A stretch of DNA of 6,752 nt from JBECKR01 sp040235415. GTDB lineage: Bacteria > Acidobacteriota > Polarisedimenticolia > Polarisedimenticolales > Polarisedimenticolaceae. The translations under genes were made by a program, and so were the position numbers. This document shows, one piece after another, positions 1-5,319 of this stretch (its first letter is position 1; each line of letters opens with the position of its first letter). The DNA lies in contig JBECKR010000302.1 in NCBI GenBank assembly GCA_040235415.1, forward strand, positions 1-6,752, written 5' to 3'. A model generated the notes under the pieces. It searched no databases, had not been told where the DNA came from, and worked only from the letters and a program-made list of their open reading frames with translations.

Positions 1-726
1 ACGCTCGCCAGGGGCGAGACGGGCGCCGCCCGCGGCCGGGTCGAGCGGCTCGAGTCGGTCGCTCCGACCCGCCGTCGCCTCGTGGAGCAGGGCGACGACC
101 CGGGACCCGCGCACGGCGGCGGTCAGCATCCGGACGGCGGCGGCGCGCCCTCCGAAGACCGCCTCCCGCTCGCGTCGCTCGATCCATTCGTTGTTGCCCG
201 ATGCGACGACGACGATTTCGGGACGCAGGCGCACGAGGTCCCGCGCGAGGCGGGACAGGCGTGCGGTGCCCCAACCCGGCGCGCCGAGGTTCACGACCCG
301 CACCGGCCGCGGCGACGACGCGGCCCGCAGCCCCGCCTCGAGGAGCCTCGGAAACGACACGCGATCGTCGTAGGGCCAGCCGTAGGCGAGCGATCCGCCC
401 ACGATCGCGATCCGGATCTCGCCGGGAGCGCGGGCCAGAGGGACGAACTGCGGATTGAACTGCGGGCGCCGGTCGAACGCGTCGTCCGGCCCGAGCACGA
501 CGAGGCCCGGACCTTCCGGCCGGTCGGAGGCCGGCTCGAGGATCGAGCGGGTTCCGATGAACCCGCGGCTCGGGTCACGCTCGAGCGTGGGAACGCCGAG
601 TCCCAGCCCGCGGCAGAGCGCCTCGGCCGCGCCGAGCACCACGACCGGTGCGAGCACGGCGACGAGCCACCGCCGACGGTGCGGAGCCGACGGCGGGTTC
701 CCCCGACTTCCATGCCGTCGCAGCAT
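1..726 (-). CDS. SGNH/GDSL-like hydrolase, N-terminal 242 codons (runs off left edge)
   Basis: The start is the ATG at 726-724; the frame stays open to base 1, so the C-terminus is missing. An Arg-rich N-terminus is followed by a hydrophobic segment (about residues 20-38), read as a signal anchor placing the domain outside the cytoplasm. The motif IVGGSLAYG has the likely nucleophile Ser112 (block I, GGS instead of GDS). NLGAPGWG at 146-153 fits block II, and SGNNEW at 176-181 fits block III with its Asn. The block V Asp-x-x-His would lie beyond the edge. In family terms this resembles the SGNH proteins with a GHNEF/GNNEF block III seen in proteobacteria and planctomycetes, often acyl-ester hydrolases or transferases of unknown substrate. 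The gene lies 63 bp downstream of the ABC-F stop on the same strand. Fold assignment is fairly secure; substrate is unknown. Confidence 0.8.
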   Translation of the reverse strand, partial: MLRRHGSRGNPPSAPHRRRWLVAVLAPVVVLGAAEALCRGLGLGVPTLERDPSRGFIGTRSILEPASDRPEGPGLVVLGPDDAFDRRPQFNPQFVPLARAPGEIRIAIVGGSLAYGWPYDDRVSFPRLLEAGLRAASSPRPVRVVNLGAPGWGTARLSRLARDLVRLRPEIVVVASGNNEWIERREREAVFGGRAAAVRMLTAAVRGSRVVALLHEATAGRSDRLEPLDPAAGGARLAPGER

Positions 727-733
727 GCGCCGT

Positions 734-762
734 ATGGTACTGCCACATAGATCGCGCGCCAA
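734..762 (-). promoter_or_regulatory. Possible sigma70-like promoter for the SGNH gene, implying a leaderless message
   Basis: On the minus strand TTGGCG (762-757) and TACCAT (739-734) lie 17 bp apart; each matches four of six consensus bases. Only seven bases separate the -10 box from the ATG at 726, so transcription would begin at or next to the start codon. No Shine-Dalgarno sequence is visible before that ATG, which fits a leaderless message. Matches this weak occur by chance, and the -35 box lies inside a small imperfect stem (757-777). Confidence 0.22.
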
Positions 763-789
763 GCTCTTCGAGCGGCGATGTGTCGGTCG

Positions 790-2715
790 TCAGTCGGAGG
801 CGAGCGCCTCCCAGCGGGCGTAGAGCTCGGCCAGGCGGGCCTCCGCGGCTTGGCGGTCGTGGGCGACCTCGCGCGCCCGTGCGGGATCGGCGTACACGTC
901 GGGATCGGCCTGGCGGGCCGTGAGCTCGGCGAGACGCGACTCTACGTCCGCGATCGCCGCCTCGACCGGTCCGAGCCGCCGCTCCTGCTCGCGGCGCTCG
1001 CGGTAGCGCCGGTTGCGCTCCTCGGCTTCGGCGCGGCGCTGCTCCTGGCGGCGTTGCCGCGGGTCGTCCGCACCCGCGGCGCGGTCGACCTCCGGCGGCA
1101 CCGCCTCGACGGGACGGTGGCGCTCGAGATACGTGTCGTAGTCCCCCTCGTGGATCTCGACGCGGCCGCCGCCGACCTCGGCGATGCGATCGACGACGCG
1201 GTTGATGAAGTAGCGGTCGTGCGAGATCAGCACGAGCGTGCCCTCGTACTCGTTAAGCGCGTCCTCGAGCACCTCGCGGCTCCGGAGGTCGAGGTGGTTC
1301 GTCGGCTCGTCGAGCAGCAGCAGGTTCGCCGGGCGGATCAGCATACGGGCGAGCGCGAGACGCGCTTTCTCGCCGCCCGAGAGCACCGCGACCGGCTTGT
1401 CGACGTCCTCGCCGCCGAACAGGAACGAGCCGAGCAGCGTCCGCAGCCGCTCGCGCACCCCGGGCGTCGCCGCCCGCTCCATCTCCTCGAGCACCGTCGC
1501 GGCCGGGTCGAGCGCCTCGAGCTGGTGCTGCGCGTAGTACTCCGGCACGACGTTGTGCCCGAGCTCGACCGTTCCGACGTCGGCGGAGATACGGCCCGCG
1601 AGCAGCTTGAGGAGCGTCGACTTCCCGGCCCCGTTCGGCCCCACGAGGGCGACGCGGTCCCCGCGACGCAGCAGCAGGTCGAGCCCGCGGTACACCTCGA
1701 CGTCGCCGAATCGCTTCGCGACGCCCTCGGCGCGCGCGACGACGTCCCCCGAGCGCGGGGCGGGAGGGAATCCGAAGCGGATCCGTCTCACGCGCGACGG
1801 GATTTCGATGCGCTCGACCTTCTCGAGGGCTTTGACGCGACTCTGCACCTGGCGCGCCTTGCTCGCCTTGTACCGGAACCGCTCGATGAATCGCTCGATC
1901 CGCGCGATCTCGCGCGCCTGCTGCCGCGCCTCCTTCTCGAGCGCGGCCTCGCGCGCGGCCCGGGCTTCCTGGTAGTCGTCGTAGTTCCCGGGCCACTCCC
2001 GGAGCTGCCCGCGCTCGAGCTCGACGATCTCCCGCACCATGCGGTTCAGGAAGTAGCGGTCGTGCGACACGACGACGAACGCGCCCTCGAAACCGGACAG
2101 GAACGACTCCAGCCAGTCGATCGCGGGCAGATCGAGGTGGTTCGTCGGCTCGTCGAGCAGCAGCACGTCGGGGTCGCCGAGCAGCAGGCGCGCCAGCACG
2201 ACCCGCATGCGCCATCCCCCCGACAGCGTCGCGAGCGGGGCGTGGAACGCCTCGGGATCGACCCCGAGCCCAGTCAGGATCGCGCGCGCGCGCGCCTCCA
2301 AGCGGTCCCCGCCGAGGAGCTCGAAACGGTTTCTGAGCGCGCCGTACTCCTCGGTCCGTCGCTCGAGTTCGGGATCCGACGGCGCGAGCGACGCGAGCTC
2401 GGCCGCGAGCGCCTCCAGGCGATCCTCGAGCTCGCGGATCTCGGGGTGGCCGTCGAGCACGACCGACAGCACGGACCCGTCGCGGAACGTCTCGACCTCC
2501 TGGGGCAAGTAGCCGATCCGGAGGTCGGGCGGGCGGTGGATGCGGCCGGCGTCCGGCTCGTCGATCCCGGCCAGCAGCCGCAGCAGCGTGGTCTTACCGG
2601 CGCCGTTCGGCCCGACGAGGCCGGCTCGGCGCCCGCGCTCGATCCGCCACGACAGGCCCCGGAACAGGACCTGCGGCCCGAACCGCCGCTCGACGCGCTC
2701 GACCTGGATCGTCAC
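790..2715 (-). CDS. ABC-F family ATPase (ribosome-associated translation factor)
   Basis: This is a complete 641-residue protein with two ATP-binding cassettes in one chain and no membrane segments. Cassette 1 has Walker A GPNGAGKT (35-42), signature LSGGW (164-168), Walker B with the LLLDEPTNHLD motif (185-195, catalytic Glu189) and switch His218. An Arg/Lys-rich helical linker (about 245-310) is the region that contacts P-site tRNA in ABC-F proteins. Cassette 2 has Walker A GPNGAGKS (359-366), LSGGEK (445-450), a second LLLDEPTNHLD (catalytic Glu470) and His499. A charged C-terminal coiled coil spans about 550-637, as in Uup- or YheS-like members. The start is GTG at 2715-2713 behind a purine-rich stretch; an ATG slightly upstream is out of frame and stops after four codons. 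Family members relieve stalled ribosomes, and some protect against antibiotics. The exact subfamily cannot be fixed by eye, so no symbol is given. Confidence 0.95.
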   Translation of the reverse strand: MTIQVERVERRFGPQVLFRGLSWRIERGRRAGLVGPNGAGKTTLLRLLAGIDEPDAGRIHRPPDLRIGYLPQEVETFRDGSVLSVVLDGHPEIRELEDRLEALAAELASLAPSDPELERRTEEYGALRNRFELLGGDRLEARARAILTGLGVDPEAFHAPLATLSGGWRMRVVLARLLLGDPDVLLLDEPTNHLDLPAIDWLESFLSGFEGAFVVVSHDRYFLNRMVREIVELERGQLREWPGNYDDYQEARAAREAALEKEARQQAREIARIERFIERFRYKASKARQVQSRVKALEKVERIEIPSRVRRIRFGFPPAPRSGDVVARAEGVAKRFGDVEVYRGLDLLLRRGDRVALVGPNGAGKSTLLKLLAGRISADVGTVELGHNVVPEYYAQHQLEALDPAATVLEEMERAATPGVRERLRTLLGSFLFGGEDVDKPVAVLSGGEKARLALARMLIRPANLLLLDEPTNHLDLRSREVLEDALNEYEGTLVLISHDRYFINRVVDRIAEVGGGRVEIHEGDYDTYLERHRPVEAVPPEVDRAAGADDPRQRRQEQRRAEAEERNRRYRERREQERRLGPVEAAIADVESRLAELTARQADPDVYADPARAREVAHDRQAAEARLAELYARWEALASD

Positions 2716-2762
2716 CGCCGCCCCATCCGTCCGGAGGGGGATGGTCCCTCCCCGAAACGGGC

Positions 2763-2770
2763 ATTATATT
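2763..2770. promoter_or_regulatory. Symmetrical -10 element, candidate divergent promoter
   Basis: The gap between the ABC-F start (2715) and the secreted-protein start (2824) contains one A/T patch. Read on the minus strand, 2768-2763 is a perfect TATAAT pointing at the ABC-F gene. Read on the plus strand, 2765-2770 is TATATT pointing at the gene at 2824. Overlapping -10 hexamers on opposite strands are a known cause of bidirectional transcription in bacteria. No good -35 box was found about 17 bp away on either side, so strength and sigma factor are open. Confidence 0.4.
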
Positions 2771-2823
2771 CGCGCCGTCCGGCCGCAGGCCCGATTCGGG
2801 GCCCGGCCGCAGCGGTGTCCCGA

Positions 2824-3921
2824 ATGCGATCGACCGTTCCGAGCGCGCGACCGGTTCCGGCTCGAATCCCACGGGCGGCGCTGCGCCTCGCGGCCGGCCT
2901 CGTCGCCCTCGCGGCGGGAGTCCCGGCGGTGCGCGCCGAGACGCTGCAGTACACGATCCGGATCCCGGATCGCCAGCGCGTCGCGTACGAGATCGCGCTC
3001 CCGGTGCGCAACCCGGGGCCGCTGTCGGTCGACGCGAGCTGGACCGGCGGCCGCATTCTCGCGTTCCGACTCGAGTCGGGTCCCGGCGCGGCCTTGCGCG
3101 TTCGGCGCTCGGGCCCGTCCCCGCAGCGCATCGAGGCGGAGGTCGGCGCGACGGCGGCGGCGAGCGGCGCCGTGTGGGCCCTGAGCATCCACGGGCTGCC
3201 CGCCGCGGGGGAGGGCGAAGGCGTTCTGACGATTCGACTCCCCGACCCGCCGGAGGAGGTGGTGCGCCGGGAAGAGGCGATGCGACCTCCCCCGCCCCCA
3301 CCGCCCGCCCCCGATCCCTGGACGCTGGCTCGCGAGGCGCCCCCCGGGGCCGCCCCCGACCGCGTGCTGCTGTTCGAGCGCGTCGAGGAGTTTCGGGCCC
3401 TCGTCGTCCGCAGCGACGGGCGCATGATCCCCGACCCGTGCCGCTGGAACGAGGACGTGCTGCGCTACCTCGCCCACTGGCGCGATCGCTCCGCGGCCGG
3501 CATCGGCATCCCGGCGGTCAGCACCAGCCGGTTCTTCCGCCGCCTCGCCGAGGCCGCGCGCCGGATCGAGGCGCTCCGGACCTCGAAAGACCCGATCCTG
3601 GCGGGGCCCCCGCCCGACGAGTCCGGGCGCCGGCGGGCCTGGCAGACGCTGCGCGAGCAGCCGATGCGCGAGCTCGAGCGCGAGCTCGACCAGCTCCTCG
3701 AGATGGTCCGCAACGGGTTCGCGCCGGAGCTCGAGGGGTTGGAGTGGCCGACGCGGCTCGTCAGCTGCATGATGGCGTGCGAGCGGTACTTCGACGAGCG
3801 CGTGACGCTCGGGGAGAGCGGCGCGCTGAACGCCGGGATCGCGAAGTCGCAGTGGCCCGCCGCGCTCGCGGCCGCCCGGGCGCTCGAGACGCTCTCGACG
3901 ATGTCCGCTCCGCTACAATGA
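2824..3921 (+). CDS. Secreted protein of unknown function with heptaproline linker
   Basis: I do not recognise a family. The start chosen is ATG 2824, giving 365 residues with a signal peptide: a basic start, a hydrophobic core (about 19-36) and a VRA-E cleavage site after Ala38. Residues 39-140 are strand-like, with alternating hydrophobic positions, and could form a beta-sandwich. Seven consecutive prolines (155-161) and a further Pro-rich stretch lead to a mainly helical C-terminal part (about 180-360) with a charged heptad-like helix near 278-296. Three Cys (206, 315, 319) are present. The reading frame is open far upstream, opposite the ABC-F gene, but codons before 2824 are antisense to that gene and are not counted. 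No strong Shine-Dalgarno precedes the ATG; GTG at 2815 is an alternative. The stop overlaps an ATG (ATGA, 3918-3921), and the DUF362 gene follows 28 bp later, suggesting an operon. Confidence 0.75.
   Translation: MRSTVPSARPVPARIPRAALRLAAGLVALAAGVPAVRAETLQYTIRIPDRQRVAYEIALPVRNPGPLSVDASWTGGRILAFRLESGPGAALRVRRSGPSPQRIEAEVGATAAASGAVWALSIHGLPAAGEGEGVLTIRLPDPPEEVVRREEAMRPPPPPPPAPDPWTLAREAPPGAAPDRVLLFERVEEFRALVVRSDGRMIPDPCRWNEDVLRYLAHWRDRSAAGIGIPAVSTSRFFRRLAEAARRIEALRTSKDPILAGPPPDESGRRRAWQTLREQPMRELERELDQLLEMVRNGFAPELEGLEWPTRLVSCMMACERYFDERVTLGESGALNAGIAKSQWPAALAAARALETLSTMSAPLQ
3289..3312 (-). other. G-quadruplex-type motif on the minus strand
   Basis: The codons for the heptaproline linker are C runs of 5, 5, 3 and 5 bases at 3289-3293, 3295-3299, 3304-3306 and 3308-3312. 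On the minus strand these are four G runs separated by loops of 1, 4 and 1 bases, which satisfies the standard G3+N1-7 rule. The G-rich strand is the template for the secreted-protein gene. Whether it folds in the cell is unknown; the codons alone may explain it. Confidence 0.5.
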
Positions 3922-3953
3922 CCGGGCCGGGCCCCGGTCCGGAGCGAGGGTGA
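3918..3953 (+). CDS. Possible 11-codon coupling ORF between two genes
   Basis: ATG 3918 overlaps the stop of the secreted-protein gene (ATGA), and the frame encodes MTGPGPGPERG before a TGA at 3951-3953. That TGA overlaps the GTG start of the DUF362 gene (GTGA, 3950-3953). A ribosome ending the first gene could restart here and be delivered to the DUF362 start. There is no Shine-Dalgarno sequence of its own, and the peptide is merely what GC-rich spacer would encode, so it may not be a real gene. Confidence 0.2.
   Translation: MTGPGPGPERG
3921..3938 (+). other. Intercistronic GC hairpin
   Basis: ACCGGG (3921-3926) pairs perfectly with CCCGGT (3933-3938) around a six-base loop. It starts at the last base of the upstream stop codon and ends two bases before the ribosome binding site of the DUF362 gene. 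There is no T run after it, so it is not an intrinsic terminator. It could affect mRNA stability or coupling, but GC-rich spacers form such stems easily. Confidence 0.35.
3941..3949 (+). promoter_or_regulatory. Ribosome binding site of the DUF362 gene
   Basis: GGAGCGAGG holds two Shine-Dalgarno-like cores. GGAG (3941-3944) sits five bases before GTG 3950. GAGG (3946-3949) sits nine bases before a second in-frame GTG at 3959. Both starts are possible and differ by three residues; GTG 3950 is used here because of the GTGA overlap. Confidence 0.55.
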
Positions 3954-5077
3954 CCGCGGTGAAAGGACGCGTCGCGGTGGTGCGCACCGCCGCCGAGCGG
4001 GTGATCGACGACATCGCGCGCCTCACCGCGCTCGCGGGTCTCGAGAGCGCGCTCGACCCGGCGCGACCGACGATCCTCAAGGACAACATCTCCTGGCACT
4101 TCCCGTTCCCGGGGGCGAACACGACCCCGTGGCAGCTCGACGGCGTGATCCGTGCGTTGCGCGCCTCCGGACACCGCGAGCTGTCCTGCGTCCAGAACCG
4201 CACGGTCGTGACGAACGCGTTCAAGGGCGAGGATCTCAACCACTACGTTCCCGTTTTGAGACGTCACGGCGTGCCGGTGCTGTACAACTTCCGCAGCGGC
4301 GACATGCGCTGGGAGGTGTACCGCCCCCGGACGAGAATGCGGGTGCTCGACCGCATCTTCCCGGACGGGATCCGGATCCCCGACTACTTCCACGGACGCA
4401 ACGTGGTGCACCTCCCGACGGTGAAGTGTCACATCTACACGACGACGACCGGCGCCATGAAGAACGCGTTCGGCGGGCTGCTTTACGACCACCGGCACTA
4501 CACGCACTCCTGGATCCACGAGACGCTCGTCGATCTCCTCGCCATCCAGAAGGAGATCCACTCGGGGCTGTTCGCCGTGATGGACGGTACGACCGCCGGG
4601 AACGGTCCGGGACCGCGCACCATGATCCCGGTCGTCAAGAACGTCCTACTGGCGTCCGAGGACCAGGTCGCCGTCGACGCGGTCGCCGCGCGGATGATGG
4701 GGTTCGACCCCATGACGATCGGCTACATCCGGCTCGCCCACGAGGACGGTCTCGGCGTCGGAGACCCTCGCGACATCGAGGTCGTGGGGGACGACGTCGC
4801 GGGCGAGCGCTGGGGGTTCCGCGTCGGCGACAACGGTGCGAGCCGGGTCGGCGACCTGCTGTGGTTCTCCCCCCTCAAGCGGTTCCAGAAGCTGTTCTTC
4901 CGCACCCCGCTGGTGCACGCCTTCATCTTCGGCTCGGAGGCGTACCACGACTACTACCGTTGGCCGCTGCGCGACCGGAGGGTGTTCGAGCGCTGGCGTC
5001 GCGAGACCGCGTGGGGACGTCTGTTCGACGCCTACGATACCGCGACGGCGCCTGCGGACGAAAAAAGTACGCAGTGA
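3950..5077 (+). CDS. DUF362 domain-containing protein
   Basis: This is a 375-residue protein covering the DUF362 fold (Pfam DUF362). Hallmarks in order are an early ILKDN stretch (42-46, matching the usual IKPN position), a VHLPTVKCHIYTT segment running into GAMKNAFGG (153-176), the DGTTAGNGPGPR loop (212-223) and DAVAARMMGFDP (243-254) followed by GLGVGDP. Family members are of uncertain biochemistry; some are fused to ferredoxin domains, but none is present here and only Cys80 and Cys160 occur. No signal peptide is seen, so it is probably cytoplasmic. About 75 residues beyond the core (about 300-375) are rich in aromatic and basic residues. The last codons (GAA AAA AGT ACG CAG) lie in the AT-rich island and differ from the rest of the gene in codon choice, so the tail may have been altered. 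It sits just downstream of the secreted-protein gene. Confidence 0.9.
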   Translation: MTAVKGRVAVVRTAAERVIDDIARLTALAGLESALDPARPTILKDNISWHFPFPGANTTPWQLDGVIRALRASGHRELSCVQNRTVVTNAFKGEDLNHYVPVLRRHGVPVLYNFRSGDMRWEVYRPRTRMRVLDRIFPDGIRIPDYFHGRNVVHLPTVKCHIYTTTTGAMKNAFGGLLYDHRHYTHSWIHETLVDLLAIQKEIHSGLFAVMDGTTAGNGPGPRTMIPVVKNVLLASEDQVAVDAVAARMMGFDPMTIGYIRLAHEDGLGVGDPRDIEVVGDDVAGERWGFRVGDNGASRVGDLLWFSPLKRFQKLFFRTPLVHAFIFGSEAYHDYYRWPLRDRRVFERWRRETAWGRLFDAYDTATAPADEKSTQ

Positions 5078-5103
5078 CGCTCCCGTTTTCTGAAAGAACC
5101 GCA

Positions 5104-5128
5104 CCGACAGTGATTTAAGCTCTGTCGG
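5104..5128. repeat. Inverted repeat, 7-bp perfect stem
   Basis: CCGACAG (5104-5110) and CTGTCGG (5122-5128) are exact inverted copies around an 11-base A/T-rich loop. It starts 26 bases after the DUF362 stop. The sequence after it is C-rich rather than T-rich, so it would not be an intrinsic terminator on the plus strand, but it could protect the 3' end of the message. Confidence 0.5.
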
Positions 5129-5143
5129 CCTGCCTCCGCCTTC

Positions 5144-5171
5144 CTTTCAAATCGGTGGATGTTTTTGAAGG
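5144..5171. repeat. Inverted repeat, 8-bp stem with one G-U pair
   Basis: CTTTCAAA (5144-5151) pairs with TTTGAAGG (5164-5171), with one wobble pair and a 12-base loop. A mismatch and two further A-T pairs extend it. T-rich sequence (5175-5184) follows, but the stem is A/T-rich and weak. On its own the evidence for a functional terminator is poor. Confidence 0.3.
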
Positions 5172-5181
5172 AAATTTGTTT

Positions 5182-5204
5182 CTTCGTAGCTATACTTCTA
5201 CAAG
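5182..5204. repeat. Inverted repeat with a single bulged base
   Basis: CTTCGTAG (5182-5189) pairs with CTACAAG (5198-5204), seven base pairs with C5185 left unpaired and an eight-base loop. The loop contains most of the TATACT -10-like hexamer, so if that is a promoter the repeat surrounds it. The stem is short and could be chance. Confidence 0.25.
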
Positions 5205-5207
5205 TTT

Positions 5208-5246
5208 AAGGCCATAGTCATGACTTGCGTTTTTACTATGGCTTTT
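5208..5246 (+). terminator. Terminator-like hairpin with short T run
   Basis: GCCATAGT (5211-5218) and ACTATGGC (5235-5242) are exact inverted copies. One G-U and two A-U pairs extend the stem to eleven base pairs, with a 16-base loop, and the downstream arm runs into TTTT (5243-5246). This is the strongest candidate for ending the DUF362 transcript, 131 bases after its stop. The T run is short and the loop large, so termination may be partial. If transcription starts near 5203 instead, the same hairpin would act in the leader of the gene at 5320. Confidence 0.45.
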
Positions 5247-5310
5247 CATGTTGATACATGTGCGCGCCGCGGGGGTCGCGGCGGATGGCGCAGGGGCGGT
5301 CCCCGCCTCC

Positions 5311-5316
5311 GAGGGG
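5311..5316 (+). promoter_or_regulatory. Ribosome binding site deciding the start of the DUF11 gene
   Basis: GAGGGG sits directly before ATG 5320, the GAGG core five bases away. This start places a signal peptide at the N-terminus. The frame also opens at ATG 5248, but that codon lies in the AT-rich island without a Shine-Dalgarno sequence and would put about 24 non-signal residues first. CCCC at 5301-5304 could pair with GGGG at 5313-5316 and mask the site. Confidence 0.6.
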
Positions 5317-5319
5317 TCG

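Larger units (their letters stand above)
5061..5260. other. AT-rich island with four successive inverted repeats, no convincing gene
   Basis: Counted directly, this stretch has 85 G/C in 200 bases (42.5%), and 5141-5260 has 42 in 120 (35%), against roughly 70% or more on both sides. It begins inside the final codons of the DUF362 gene and ends abruptly at 5260/5261. Four inverted repeats follow one another: 5104-5128, 5144-5171, 5182-5204 and 5208-5245. A pyrimidine tract lies between the first two. TATACT at 5191-5196 matches five of six -10 bases but has only TTGAAG (5165-5170) as a -35, at a poor 20-bp spacing. No terminal repeats, target duplication, tRNA or integron attC core was found by eye. 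It may be a terminator/leader region, a structured RNA, or a remnant of transferred DNA. Confidence 0.7.

Noticed and set aside
796..811. Inverted repeat near the end of the ABC-F gene
   Set aside because: GGAGGCG and CGCCTCC form a short stem, but it lies within codons and no T run follows on the minus strand, so it is not supported as a terminator.
2281..2293. Alternating CG run, possible Z-DNA
   Set aside because: Thirteen bases of alternating CG encode Arg-Ala repeats inside the ABC-F gene and are expected by chance at this base composition.
778..2823. Long plus-strand open frame before the secreted-protein start
   Set aside because: It is antisense to a textbook ABC-F gene with all motifs intact and has low-complexity charged composition. 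Only the part from 2824 shows a signal peptide and independent structure.
3761..4561. Minus-strand 266-codon open frame opposite the DUF362 gene
   Set aside because: It lies antisense to clear DUF362 motifs and has no domain of its own.
5141..5160. TTCAAATC resembling a tRNA T-loop
   Set aside because: The flanking bases do not form a T-stem and no acceptor or anticodon arm could be found, so no tRNA or tRNA fragment is claimed.
5061..5260. Island as an integron attC site or insertion-sequence remnant
   Set aside because: No GTTRRRY/RYYYAAC core pair, no terminal inverted repeats, no target duplication and no transposase fragment were seen by eye.
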